Below, piece after piece: positions 23,075 through 31,729 of a stretch of 64,000 nucleotides of DNA (positions are counted from its first letter, which is position 1; every line of letters begins with the position of its first letter). The stretch is from a virus. The DNA is taken from IMG/VR virus record IMGVR_UViG_3300020171_000005, positions 1 through 64,000 of that record; one strand, written 5' to 3'. The translations under genes were made by a program, and so were the position numbers. The notes below the pieces were generated by a model. The model saw only the letters and a list, made by a program, of their open reading frames with translations, searched no databases and was not told where the DNA came from.

Positions 23075-23615
23075 ATGTAGAACATGTGAGTCATTTAGAG
23101 GTTACCTCATCCACTCTAGTCCCCATATAGGGAGTTGTTACAGAGAAGGCAAATGGAGGAAGTGGATCTCTAAGCCTGATTACAGAGGACCCGTTGACTG
23201 TCCACATTATCAGTTTAAACCGGAATACCCAGCAGCTTCCTTTAAGCCAGATACCATAGAAGAGCTATTCTCCATGCAACAGGTTATAATGGACCACGTC
23301 CCTGGAGGTGACACCCCTGAAGCTATGGCCCACCAAATTACCTGTGGGTTAGGAATCATCGAGGAAACGATGGAGTACCTTAACTCTATTGGTCGTAAGC
23401 CCTGGAGGCCAGTTCCTCTTCCTCCTGAGAAACAACTTGAGGAGCTGGTAGACATCCTCCACTTCTACCTGGAGCTGATCCTCAGGTCTCCATTTGACTG
23501 GGGAGACCTAGTAATAGAATACAAGCGTAAGCATGCAATAAACCTTCAACGTTATGAAGCTGGTTCTAGGGGGGATTTCTCGTGGGACGATAAAGGTATG
23601 AAGGGGGAGCTATGA
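23067..23615 (+). CDS. Dimeric all-alpha dUTPase-type pyrophosphatase
   Basis: 182 residues. A Cys/His-rich N-terminal extension (CRTC, SCYREGKW, CPHY) precedes a dUTPase_2-type core: EETMEYLNSIGRKPWRP, then EELVDILHFYLELI and KRKHAINLQRY. These hold the metal-binding EExxE and ExxD acids and the K-N-R end motif. It would hydrolyse dUTP (or dCTP) to the monophosphate, feeding dUMP to the thymidylate synthases downstream. The N-terminal metal knuckle is an extra. Confidence 0.75.
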   Translation: MSECRTCESFRGYLIHSSPHIGSCYREGKWRKWISKPDYRGPVDCPHYQFKPEYPAASFKPDTIEELFSMQQVIMDHVPGGDTPEAMAHQITCGLGIIEETMEYLNSIGRKPWRPVPLPPEKQLEELVDILHFYLELILRSPFDWGDLVIEYKRKHAINLQRYEAGSRGDFSWDDKGMKGEL

Positions 23616-24031
23616 CTGATTTCAAAGGCTATGATGTAGGCCCAAAGCCTAAGATTATCTGCCTGTGTGGATCTACCAGGTTCATAGAACAGTTCGCAAT
23701 AACATCCTGGGAGCTTGAGAAACAGGGGCACATCACCGTAGGTTGCCACTACCTACCCCCTTCTTACTTTGAAAGTAAAGGCAAGCTGGTAGTTACTGAC
23801 CACCTAGCAGAAAGTGAAGGTGAAGACTGTAAGGAACATATGGACAGGCTCCACTTCAGGAAGATAGAACTAGCTGACGAGATTTTTGTCCTCAATGTAG
23901 GTGGCTACGTTGGGGAGTCAACGCAGAGGGAGATAAATTACGCGAGGTCATTGGGGAAGAAGGTGAGGTGGTTCGAGCACAACATACCACTCTGGAAGAA
24001 AACTCTAAATAGGATAAGGGGGGAGTTATAA
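23612..24031 (+). CDS. Nucleoside 2-deoxyribosyltransferase-like protein
   Basis: 139 residues with IICLCGSTRF at the first strand, HMDRLHFRKIELADEIFVLN and GYVGESTQREINYARSLGK. This matches the nucleoside deoxyribosyltransferase-like Rossmann group found in many phages. The catalytic Glu is probably in GEST. Lies inside the dNTP operon (4-base and 1-base overlaps), so a role in nucleotide salvage or base modification is likely. Confidence 0.7.
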   Translation: MTDFKGYDVGPKPKIICLCGSTRFIEQFAITSWELEKQGHITVGCHYLPPSYFESKGKLVVTDHLAESEGEDCKEHMDRLHFRKIELADEIFVLNVGGYVGESTQREINYARSLGKKVRWFEHNIPLWKKTLNRIRGEL

Positions 24032-24663
24032 TGGAGATCATTTCACCAAGCCATAAAATCATGAGTCCCATAGACACAGACCTGATAATGTTGAAGTTGG
24101 AGGAATGTGGTAGGACTGCTTATAAGTCAGAAGACAAGATAACTCCAGGCTCTGCTGAGAAATTCATTAAGTCTATAATGAAGCGTGGGCATGAGAGTGT
24201 CATAGAGCATGTTAGTCTTACCGTGAGGTTTATCTGTGACCGTGGAGTTACCCATGAATTAGTAAGGCACAGGTTAGTAGCTTATACTCAGGAATCTACC
24301 AGATACTGCAACTACCACAAAAGGGGAATACAGGTAATCAGGCCACCTTTCTGGCACAATGAATATCATCTCTATAGCCACTGGATTCACGCAATGGAGT
24401 TCGCAGAGACAGCATATGATTACCTTATAGAGAATGGTGCTACTCCCCAAGAGGCAAGATCAGTTCTACCTAATTCCCTTAAGACTGAGATAGTATGTAC
24501 TACCAACTTAAGAGAGTGGAGACACATACTCAAACTGAGGACCTCTAAGGCTGCTCACCCCCAGATGAGAGAGTTAATGGTCCCCTTACTTAGAGAACTT
24601 CAGGAGAAACTTCCGGTGATCTTCGGAGACATCGGGGAAGAGGAGGATCCACATAATGAATAA
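24031..24663 (+). CDS. thyX: Flavin-dependent thymidylate synthase ThyX
   Basis: 210 residues with the ThyX signature RHRLVAYTQESTRY (79-92) and a second conserved block around NSLKTEIVCTTNLREWRHIL. It makes dTMP from dUMP with methylene-tetrahydrofolate and FADH2. Its last codons overlap the start and the ATCCACAT leader of the next small gene, so that leader is read both as coding and as a translation signal. Confidence 0.95.
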   Translation: MEIISPSHKIMSPIDTDLIMLKLEECGRTAYKSEDKITPGSAEKFIKSIMKRGHESVIEHVSLTVRFICDRGVTHELVRHRLVAYTQESTRYCNYHKRGIQVIRPPFWHNEYHLYSHWIHAMEFAETAYDYLIENGATPQEARSVLPNSLKTEIVCTTNLREWRHILKLRTSKAAHPQMRELMVPLLRELQEKLPVIFGDIGEEEDPHNE

Positions 24664-24817
24664 GGACCAGTCTAAGAAGCTGGCTGAAGAGCATTGGAAG
24701 TGGCTTGAGTCTGTACTTGCAGTGCAGAGGGAGATGGAGAAGAAATTATTCATTGATGGTTGGGTCCATGGAGCTAAACACCAAAAGGAGTCCACTGATG
24801 CTAAACGTCCAAACTAG
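24656..24817 (+). CDS. Small helical protein
   Basis: 53 residues beginning MNKDQSKKLAEEHWKWLESV and ending KRPN. GAGGAGG plus ATCCACATA precede the ATG inside the thyX 3' end. Overlaps the next gene by 20 bases. Helical, function unknown. Confidence 0.65.
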   Translation: MNKDQSKKLAEEHWKWLESVLAVQREMEKKLFIDGWVHGAKHQKESTDAKRPN

Positions 24818-25535
24818 TAACCTCAACGACCTATTCACCACATCTATGTCCGAGCTAATGAACAACCCACAACATTGGGACGCACAGCAGACCCCTCGTC
24901 TCCTGTCCTACAGTAACCTACTCCAGGCTGAATCCACATCCTTCGACTTTGACCTATCCCATGTTGGCTTCACTAAAACCCGTTGGGCTCGTTATTGCCA
25001 TCAATACCTTGATAAGGAAGCCCTCGACGTATGGCTGGAGAACCTCAAGTATATATCTAAACGAGGAGATAATCTATTCCGGTCTAAGGATGCAGTCCGC
25101 CGTCTCCGTGAGCATGCTCATGGATCCTGTTGGCTGGGTCTATCCTACCGTAACCAGCCACGTACTCTTGTTCTATACTCACGGGTTGCAGAGTTCCCCA
25201 CAAGAGCAGCTCTTGAGCTTACTATGTGCCACTTAGTTGGACAGGAGATAAAGAAGAGATTAGGTAATGATGAACCAATCCGCCTCGTGTGGTTTATTTC
25301 GTCTTTGTTCTTGAGCTGTCTTCACATGCTACCTTGGTTGGCTAGGAATAACATCCTTGAGGAGACTTACGCCAGAGACGATCCTGTGGGGCATTTTGTC
25401 AGGCACCAAATAGACCACATAGCAAAAGGGAACGTCCGCTATGGGCCCACAAAACGTATGGCTAGAAGACTTGAACAGCTTAGAGAAGGAATTGTAGTCC
25501 CAGTTCCTATTAAGGAATTGAGTCTATGGATATAG
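24798..25535 (+). CDS. ThyA-superfamily-like protein 1
   Basis: 245 residues from the ATG at 24798 (AAAGGAG seven bases upstream). Central block HGSCWLGLSYRNQPRTLVLY then SRVAEFPTRAALELTMCHLV recalls the thymidylate synthase core, where a Cys precedes a strand and a substrate-binding Arg-Ser follows. Divergent: the classical PxCH is not clear. With ThyX present, hydroxymethylation or other base modification is more likely than dTMP synthesis. Assignment tentative. Confidence 0.5.
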   Translation: MLNVQTSNLNDLFTTSMSELMNNPQHWDAQQTPRLLSYSNLLQAESTSFDFDLSHVGFTKTRWARYCHQYLDKEALDVWLENLKYISKRGDNLFRSKDAVRRLREHAHGSCWLGLSYRNQPRTLVLYSRVAEFPTRAALELTMCHLVGQEIKKRLGNDEPIRLVWFISSLFLSCLHMLPWLARNNILEETYARDDPVGHFVRHQIDHIAKGNVRYGPTKRMARRLEQLREGIVVPVPIKELSLWI

Positions 25536-25557
25536 TAACATAAGGAGGAAAAACATC

Positions 25558-26355
25558 ATGGAGTACGAGTTAGATAGTCTCGGCCAAGCAGTCCACATCT
25601 CGGCACTTGGGTTACTTACTGCTGGCCAGATAGTAAGTACCAGTGGGTGGCAGGGCTTAAAGGCTATTAGGAGTGAATTTGATACCTTCGAGATAACCAA
25701 CTGGAATTTCTCTGCTCCGGTAGTCCCATCCCTTGACTCTCTACGTGAGATGATAAAGCCTAATCTACCCTGGGCTGATGATCATTTCCTAGAACGTATA
25801 GGTGAAGAACCTCTAAACCCAGGAGTTCAATATCAAAACTGGCCTTACTACACTCCCGGCAGCTTTAAGAAGGGAGATAAATTCACTCATACCTACATGG
25901 AAAGGTTCTGGCCCAAATTCGCTGAAGTTCCTATGGGGTCCACCTTCGGCGTGCCAAGGAATGGAATCCGTTATCCCTACGGTGACCTCAATGACGTGGT
26001 CGACCTCCTACTCAGAGACCCGCTTACTCGCCAAGCATACTTCCCTATCTGGTTCCCAGAGGACACAGGAGCAGTTCACGGAGGTAGAGTCCCGTGTACA
26101 TTAGGATACTACTTCCTCTGTCGTAATAACAAGCTCCACATATTCTACTCCATACGTTCCTGCGACCTTTTCCGCCATTTCCAGGATGACCTTTACTTGG
26201 CTTGTAGGTTACTTCACTGGGTATACATGAAACTGGAGAATGAATTTTGGAGTAAGGTTGGCCTCGGTAGTATCACTATGAACATATACTCCTTACACAT
26301 ATTCGCTAGCGAAGTGGATAAACTAAGAGATAAAATACTTAAGGGGGAATTATAA
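25558..26355 (+). CDS. ThyA-superfamily protein 2 (candidate pyrimidine hydroxymethylase)
   Basis: 265 residues. RVPCTLGYYFLCRNNKLHIF matches the thymidylate synthase catalytic loop (Cys after Pro), and YSIRSCDLFRHFQDDLYLAC matches the RSxDxFxxFxxD dUMP-binding segment; SLHIFASEVDKL corresponds to the DaHIY region. The catalytic Cys and Arg are retained. Because ThyX already makes dTMP, this enzyme may act on dCMP or dUMP to give a hydroxymethyl base. Substrate cannot be read from sequence. Leader AACATAAGGAGG. Confidence 0.7.
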   Translation: MEYELDSLGQAVHISALGLLTAGQIVSTSGWQGLKAIRSEFDTFEITNWNFSAPVVPSLDSLREMIKPNLPWADDHFLERIGEEPLNPGVQYQNWPYYTPGSFKKGDKFTHTYMERFWPKFAEVPMGSTFGVPRNGIRYPYGDLNDVVDLLLRDPLTRQAYFPIWFPEDTGAVHGGRVPCTLGYYFLCRNNKLHIFYSIRSCDLFRHFQDDLYLACRLLHWVYMKLENEFWSKVGLGSITMNIYSLHIFASEVDKLRDKILKGEL

Positions 26356-26801
26356 TGGCAGACAGAATCTCCAGAGAAGAAGCCCTGATGCAAACGGCTG
26401 AACTTTGGGCAAAGAGGTCTACCTGCTTAAAACCTAATGGAGCTGTCATAGCTAGAGACGGGAGGGTAATTGCGATAGGTTACAATGGGTCTCCTGCCGG
26501 ACATCCACATTGTTTAGATGTAGGTTGTGATCCAGGGCCTGATGGGGGATGTCAAAGAACACTCCATGCGGAGGCCAATGCTATTGCGATGGCAGCCAGA
26601 TTCGGTATATCCACAGAAGGGTCGTCTATGTATTGTACTTCCTCTCCATGCCCTATGTGCTCTAAGCTTATCATCAATACGGGGATCTCGGAACTGATTT
26701 ACCGTAATCCTTACAGACTTACCCAGGGACTAGACCTGTTGACTAAGTCTGGAATAAAAGTAAGCTGGTTACATAAGGAGAAGAAGGATGAGGAACGGTA
26801 A
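26355..26801 (+). CDS. dCMP deaminase
   Basis: 148 residues with the zinc site of the ComEB/dCMP deaminase family: HAEANAIAMA (His-Ala-Glu) and SPCPMCSKLI (Pro-Cys-x2-Cys). A Cys/Gly-rich insert (CLDVGCDPGPDGGC) before HAE is typical of phage dCMP deaminases. Converts dCMP to dUMP for ThyX or its paralogues. Overlaps the preceding gene by 1 base and the next by 14. Confidence 0.9.
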   Translation: MADRISREEALMQTAELWAKRSTCLKPNGAVIARDGRVIAIGYNGSPAGHPHCLDVGCDPGPDGGCQRTLHAEANAIAMAARFGISTEGSSMYCTSSPCPMCSKLIINTGISELIYRNPYRLTQGLDLLTKSGIKVSWLHKEKKDEER

Positions 26802-27282
26802 GAGAATCTCTGAAGAGGTAATTGCTCAGATTAAAGATCTTAAGAGTCAGGGGATGACACGCAATGAGATTGCCCAGGCTGTTAATGTTAGTAAGACCAC
26901 AGTAAGACGGTATCTTCGCCCTGAGGTGTTAGCTTTAATACGGAGTAGAAGAATCCACAGTCGAGTAAGGACTACTATCAATGGTATAACGGGCTTTTAC
27001 AGAGTTCAGAAGAGACCTAGACCAGAAAATTGTGAGATCTGTGGAGCCTATTGCCCCTCAGGTAAGAAGTTCTTACATTGGCACCATTGGGATGACTACC
27101 ACTTAGAATTAGGGATGTGGTTATGTACTTGGTGTCATATCTTTGGTAATGGAGTAGAGAATGGTAGATATGAAAAGTACTTAGAGTTAAAGGAGAAAGT
27201 ATATGAACTGGCAGGACCTCTGGGACCAGATAAGGAACCAGAATTGCTCTCTATGCGACCTATCATCACAAAACCGGCATGA
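26788..27282 (+). CDS. HTH plus HNH-like zinc protein
   Basis: 164 residues. N-terminal HTH (QIKDLKSQGMTRNEIAQAVN, VSKTTVRRYL), then a four-Cys zinc frame (CEICGAYCPSG and CTWCH) around WHHWDDYHLELG, an HNH-like His-His pair. Could be a homing-type or recombination endonuclease, or a regulator. Its last 80 bases overlap the polymerase gene in another frame. Confidence 0.7.
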   Translation: MRNGKRISEEVIAQIKDLKSQGMTRNEIAQAVNVSKTTVRRYLRPEVLALIRSRRIHSRVRTTINGITGFYRVQKRPRPENCEICGAYCPSGKKFLHWHHWDDYHLELGMWLCTWCHIFGNGVENGRYEKYLELKEKVYELAGPLGPDKEPELLSMRPIITKPA

Positions 27283-29632
27283 GAAGGTCTGTCTCCTGGG
27301 AATAGGACCAGTTCCATGTGACCTTATGGTTGTTGGGGAGGCTCCTGGAAGGAGAGAGGTAGAGGTTGAGAAACCTTTCAGCGGTCCAGTAGGGAAGTAT
27401 CTAGATTTAATCCTAGAGAATGTCGGTTTGGATAGGGACTCCCTTTATATCACAAATGCCGTTAGATGCCATCCTCCTGGAGATAGGAGCCCTTCTATGC
27501 AGGAACTTAAGGCCTGTAAAGGATATCTCATAGAGGAGATTAAAAGAGTAAGACCGAAGAAGATACTTGCTCTGGGTAATGCCCCTCTTGGGTCTCTTAC
27601 AGGTAAATCTGGGATCACTAAACATCGTGGGTCTCCTGTAGTCATCTCCTTTGATGATCTGCAGGTAGAGGTATTGCCTACCTTCCATCCTGGGTTTACA
27701 AGACGCTATCCCAAGAACTACCCCGTTCTGTATACTGACCTATTGAAGTTCAAGGGAGGTAACAATAATCTTATCATCAAGAACTACACTCCAGTTACCG
27801 ATATAGCACACTTCCGTAGAGTAGCTAGGGAGTTACTCACCTCTCCTGAGATATCCTACGACTACGAGACTGAAGCTCTAGACCCACATACCGGGGCCAG
27901 GATGATTAGTATAGGTCTCAGTCCACATGAGGGTACAGCTTACTCCATTCCTCTTGATACAGAACTAGCTCCATGGACTGACCTCGAAAGAAAGGAAGTC
28001 CACAGGTTACTGGGGGCTATTCTGTCCAGGCCTAGCTGTTTCCACACTGCCTTCAACAGCTGTTTTGAGCTTAAGTGGTCCAAGTCTAATGCTATTGACT
28101 CCAAATGTGATTGGGATCCAATGGTAGCAGCTGGTCTACTCGATGAGAACCTACCCCATGATTTAGGTACTTCAGTTCAAATGTATGTGGATCCTGACTT
28201 TATCAAGTTGGATTCAGCGAAGATCACTACTTGGTCCTGGGATAATGTATGGCCTTATAACTGTGGAGATGCTGATTACAACTTGCGTCTTGCTCATGCT
28301 CTGAAACCTCGTTTGGAGAAGGAACCCAGTTCTCAAATCCTCTATGATAACTTACTCCATCCCTTCCAAACCAAAGTAGTTCCCAAGTTAGAGCTCAACG
28401 GTATCTACATACATGAAGATAAGCTTCAACAAGCTGAGGAGAGATGTATTCCTGAGATAAAGAAATGGTCTGACAAGATCCTCAGTTATGTACCCTCTGA
28501 CTATGTCCTCCCAGTTAAGTCCAGGAAGGCCCTTAAGAGGGGATTTAATCCTGGGTCACCTAAACAACTTGGCAACCTCCTGTTTGATGTCCTAGGGTTA
28601 CCCCCTGGGCCTCTTACTGGCGGTGGAGATTGGTCTACAGGTGAGTCAGTACTTCTAGAACTCAAGGGCAAACATCCTATCATAGAGCCCATCATTGAGT
28701 TCAGAGGCATTGAGAAGCTATTGGATTTCCTTAACTCCTGGAGACAACTCAAGGACTCCAATGGCTTCATCCACCCTCATTACCACTTGAGGCCGGTCAC
28801 AGGTAGGTTATCATGCACTGATCCGAACCTCCAGCAAGTTCCCAGGATTCTTTACATCCGAAATGTTATTGGAGCTCCTCCGGGGTATGTTCTCCTAAGC
28901 TTTGACTATTCTCAGATTGAGCTACGGATAGTAGCCCACTATAGCCGGGATTTGGAGATGATCAGAGCCTTTATGAATCATGAGGATATTCACCTGCTCA
29001 CTGCTTCTGACATCTCAGGTATTCCTATGGAGGAACTTAGGTTAAAGATAGAGAGTGGAGATGAGTGGGCTAAGGAGATGAGGAAGAAAGCTAAGGCCGT
29101 CAACTTTGGGCTGGTATTTGAGATGGGGGCCTTTGGGTTAAAACAGTATGCTAAGGAGAAGTATGGGGTTGAACTTACCATGCAGGAAGCTACCTTGTGG
29201 AGGAACAAGTTCTTTGAGAGACATAATCAAATTCCAGTCTGGCATCAAAAGCAGATCGCTGATGTCCACCTTAACCGACAGGTTGTGTCTATGATCGGGA
29301 GGGTAAGGCACCTTAATAACATCCTGTCCTCGGATGCTGATATAGTAGCAGAGGCCGAGAGGCAAAGTATCAATAGTCCTGTTCAGGGATTAGCTTCAGA
29401 TTTTAATCTAATGGCAGCAGTAGAAGTAGATAAGGTCCTTCCACCTAGAGATGGGCACCTAGCAGGGTTGGTCCATGATGAGGCCATTTATATCATTAAA
29501 GAGGATAAGGTTTCTTATTGGGAAAAGCGTATAAAGGATATAATGGAAAATCCCCCAATACATAAATTTACTACTGAGAAATTCCTCATTCCTTTAGAGG
29601 TGGAGTCTACTGTGTCATCATATTGGGCCTAA
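27203..29632 (+). CDS. Uracil-DNA glycosylase fused to family A DNA polymerase
   Basis: 809 residues. Residues 1-190 form a family 4/5-type uracil-DNA glycosylase: GEAPGRREVEVEKPFSGPVG, TFHPGF, and four Cys (CSLC, RCHPP, ACKGY) for a 4Fe-4S cluster. Residues about 205-390 are a DnaQ-type 3'-5' exonuclease starting YDYETEAL. Residues 400-809 are polymerase A: motif A SFDYSQIELR (about 567), motif B RKKAKAVNFGLVF, motif C LVHDEAIY (about 756). SPO1-like phages carry a similar fusion and use modified DNA. AAAGGAG supports the start. Confidence 0.9.
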   Translation: MNWQDLWDQIRNQNCSLCDLSSQNRHEKVCLLGIGPVPCDLMVVGEAPGRREVEVEKPFSGPVGKYLDLILENVGLDRDSLYITNAVRCHPPGDRSPSMQELKACKGYLIEEIKRVRPKKILALGNAPLGSLTGKSGITKHRGSPVVISFDDLQVEVLPTFHPGFTRRYPKNYPVLYTDLLKFKGGNNNLIIKNYTPVTDIAHFRRVARELLTSPEISYDYETEALDPHTGARMISIGLSPHEGTAYSIPLDTELAPWTDLERKEVHRLLGAILSRPSCFHTAFNSCFELKWSKSNAIDSKCDWDPMVAAGLLDENLPHDLGTSVQMYVDPDFIKLDSAKITTWSWDNVWPYNCGDADYNLRLAHALKPRLEKEPSSQILYDNLLHPFQTKVVPKLELNGIYIHEDKLQQAEERCIPEIKKWSDKILSYVPSDYVLPVKSRKALKRGFNPGSPKQLGNLLFDVLGLPPGPLTGGGDWSTGESVLLELKGKHPIIEPIIEFRGIEKLLDFLNSWRQLKDSNGFIHPHYHLRPVTGRLSCTDPNLQQVPRILYIRNVIGAPPGYVLLSFDYSQIELRIVAHYSRDLEMIRAFMNHEDIHLLTASDISGIPMEELRLKIESGDEWAKEMRKKAKAVNFGLVFEMGAFGLKQYAKEKYGVELTMQEATLWRNKFFERHNQIPVWHQKQIADVHLNRQVVSMIGRVRHLNNILSSDADIVAEAERQSINSPVQGLASDFNLMAAVEVDKVLPPRDGHLAGLVHDEAIYIIKEDKVSYWEKRIKDIMENPPIHKFTTEKFLIPLEVESTVSSYWA

Positions 29633-29691
29633 TCTTTCTTTTGAGGCCAGTGCTAATGTTTATACCTGCGAATTTACGCCTGGGTGCGTCT

Positions 29692-30411
29692 TTAGAAGCT
29701 GGGTATTCCTGAAATTGATGGAGGTAGCGGCGGCCTGGCAGCCAGTATAAAACTCAGTGAATCAGTTATTACTGTTTTCCCTAAGATTGCAATCTCAACG
29801 TAAAGGACATAGGTAGTTTCAGTGAAGATTATGCCGGGGAACCTGTAGTCAAAGAAGATATCCTTACCTGCTCTTCCTGGCTCCAGCGTAAACGGCTGAG
29901 CTATTTGCCTCAGGCTTTCGTCTAATGGCGGGGATAGCTCTTGCAGCGGTTGCCCAGGGAATAGGGGGGTGATACGTGCCTTGACTGAGACCCCTCTAAT
30001 ATCGGAGGTTCCTCCATTCCTCAAGGTAAATCCCAGATGGGTTACTTTTGAATATTGTTCAAAGTTCATATCCCACAGGTCTCTAACCATGTACCCGTTG
30101 TAAATAACCAAGAAGTTGATTATCTCTATTGAATAGGCAATCACTACATCTTCAGTAGCAGTAAAAGTCCCAACGACCACACCTCCACAGAGAATCCGGA
30201 TAAATACTGGGTAGGTCCCAGTAACACTTGGCATGCTTACCTGAAAGTCAACAGGCTTCAACTCCCCGCCAGCCAGATGAAAAGAGGCCGTGGCCATTAC
30301 TGTCCATTCAGCTCCCATACAGAGATCGGCAACATAGTCAAAGCCTGCCGTCTTGGGATTGGTAAGTGTTACCGTAGCCCGGTGTACGCTGCTTGGCGCG
30401 AACTGAGGCAT
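29692..30411 (-). CDS. Two-domain beta-sandwich protein (virion-like)
   Basis: 239 residues with two Ig/CARDB-like beta domains: NPKTAGFDYVADL to FTATEDVVI (about 18-110) and a second from about 125 to 220. The first domain is clearly related to the neighbouring protein at 30421-30837. Last gene of the leftward structural block; convergent with the polymerase gene. Confidence 0.65.
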   Translation of the reverse strand: MPQFAPSSVHRATVTLTNPKTAGFDYVADLCMGAEWTVMATASFHLAGGELKPVDFQVSMPSVTGTYPVFIRILCGGVVVGTFTATEDVVIAYSIEIINFLVIYNGYMVRDLWDMNFEQYSKVTHLGFTLRNGGTSDIRGVSVKARITPLFPGQPLQELSPPLDESLRQIAQPFTLEPGRAGKDIFFDYRFPGIIFTETTYVLYVEIAILGKTVITDSLSFILAARPPLPPSISGIPSF

Positions 30412-30420
30412 AATGCTCCT

Positions 30421-30837
30421 TTAATCCCAGGTTATTTGAGTTACTTTAATGGCAGGGATAATGTATACTGCCACATCTTCGGTAGCGACAAAGGTTATGA
30501 GCAGCGTGCCAAGATGCTTGACTTCAAGGTAGACGTGGAAGGCATCATCCGGGATTGTCAGCACTGGCATATTTACCGAGAAATCCACTGACTTGGAGCC
30601 CCCCGCAAGTATGGTGAAGTTAATTGCCCCCGATGTGGACACTTTGTTCCCTACAACTTTCCCCAAGTATAACTCAGCCGTGTAATCAAATGATGATGTC
30701 TTAGGGTTGGTGAATAGGGCGTGAGCCACATGGACCGTCTCCGACTCAAATGAAGGGTCTTCCATCGTCATCTTCTCTATCCTGACCTCATCCTCACTAC
30801 CAGATAGCTTGTTCATCTTCAACTCCATTTCTTTCAT
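30421..30837 (-). CDS. Single-domain paralogue of the downstream protein
   Basis: 138 residues. After a charged N-terminus comes one domain sharing NPKTSSFDYTAELYLGK, LAGGSKSVDFSVNMP and FVATEDVAV with the protein encoded next (29692-30411): a tandem duplication of a beta-sandwich domain. Confidence 0.65.
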   Translation of the reverse strand: MKEMELKMNKLSGSEDEVRIEKMTMEDPSFESETVHVAHALFTNPKTSSFDYTAELYLGKVVGNKVSTSGAINFTILAGGSKSVDFSVNMPVLTIPDDAFHVYLEVKHLGTLLITFVATEDVAVYIIPAIKVTQITWD

Positions 30838-30853
30838 TTCCTTTTCCCTCCTC

Positions 30854-31450
30854 TTAAATTACATACCATGGCCAGTAAATCCCAAGCAGCCTAGGGAGTG
30901 GTGGCCCTTCCCAAGGACTCATTGGCAGAAAATCACTAAAGGAAGAGCCATAGTGTTCTCGCCAGGTTTCCTCTGATGCAAGCATTATTTGCACTCGGCT
31001 GGTCTCTTGAATAACCTCGGCTATGCTGTCGGTCAACCTCAAAAGTAGCATCCGTAGCCCAAAAACACAATCGCAAGCCGATGAGCTGAACTCAACTGTG
31101 GTGAAGGCAGGCTCAGGGGATTGTGGTGGCAAGTAGAAGGCTTGGAATTGTGTTGAGTCCGCCATAAACGTTAGCAGGTCCTCCTCAACTAGCTGCCCCT
31201 CTGGGTCTAAGAAGTAATACATTATGGCATATAGCCTTATCTCAGGCGTAGGGTTGGACATCTCAACGTAGGCCTTGACATTGGTATTGGGCACGTATTT
31301 TATCATCTCTGGCAAGTCCCAAACTATCTTGCCCAGTTTCTCAGCCTCGGATGGCGGCTCGATTGGGTAGGTAGGGATTTGTAATCCAACAATAGGCCGT
31401 AATTCTATGCCTACAGGCATAGTTGACATTCTTGCTATCTTTACGCCCAC
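30854..31450 (-). CDS. Virion-like protein ending in the WEGPPLPR motif
   Basis: 198 residues; beta-rich body and, uniquely, the element's peptide at the C-terminus: FLPMSPWEGPPLPRLLGIYW, then the last five residues PWYVI. Elsewhere the peptide is N-terminal, so it behaves as a portable tag. The next gene downstream also carries it. Confidence 0.65.
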   Translation of the reverse strand: MGVKIARMSTMPVGIELRPIVGLQIPTYPIEPPSEAEKLGKIVWDLPEMIKYVPNTNVKAYVEMSNPTPEIRLYAIMYYFLDPEGQLVEEDLLTFMADSTQFQAFYLPPQSPEPAFTTVEFSSSACDCVFGLRMLLLRLTDSIAEVIQETSRVQIMLASEETWREHYGSSFSDFLPMSPWEGPPLPRLLGIYWPWYVI

Positions 31451-31456
31451 TTTACT

Positions 31457-31729
31457 TTACTCCCACTCAATTTCAATCTTCCCTATTGGCGGTTCGTCAG
31501 GATGTACTAATGCCACATGGCTTATCAGCTCATCAAGAGTATCAAACGTTTCAGTACAGTAAGGACAGCTGTAGGCTCCAGGTGGTGGTGGTGGAGGTGG
31601 AGGAGGTGGTGGTGGTTCTTCCTCTTCGTACCAAGGCCATGTCAACCCCATCCACTTTGGGAGTGGGGGGCCTACGAGAGGTGAAGTGGGGAACCACTCT
31701 TCTAGTGTATGTCCCATTAGGTCATCCAT
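31457..31729 (-). CDS. Motif protein with poly-Pro and C2H2 finger
   Basis: 90 residues: LVGPPLPKWMGLTWPWY (about 18-34), a run of 12 prolines (about 39-50), then a C2H2 zinc finger (CPYC to HVALVH, about 55-76). The order motif, stiff proline spacer, finger suggests a two-ended adaptor: one end docking via the peptide, the other binding nucleic acid or protein. Confidence 0.7.
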   Translation of the reverse strand: MDDLMGHTLEEWFPTSPLVGPPLPKWMGLTWPWYEEEEPPPPPPPPPPPPGAYSCPYCTETFDTLDELISHVALVHPDEPPIGKIEIEWE

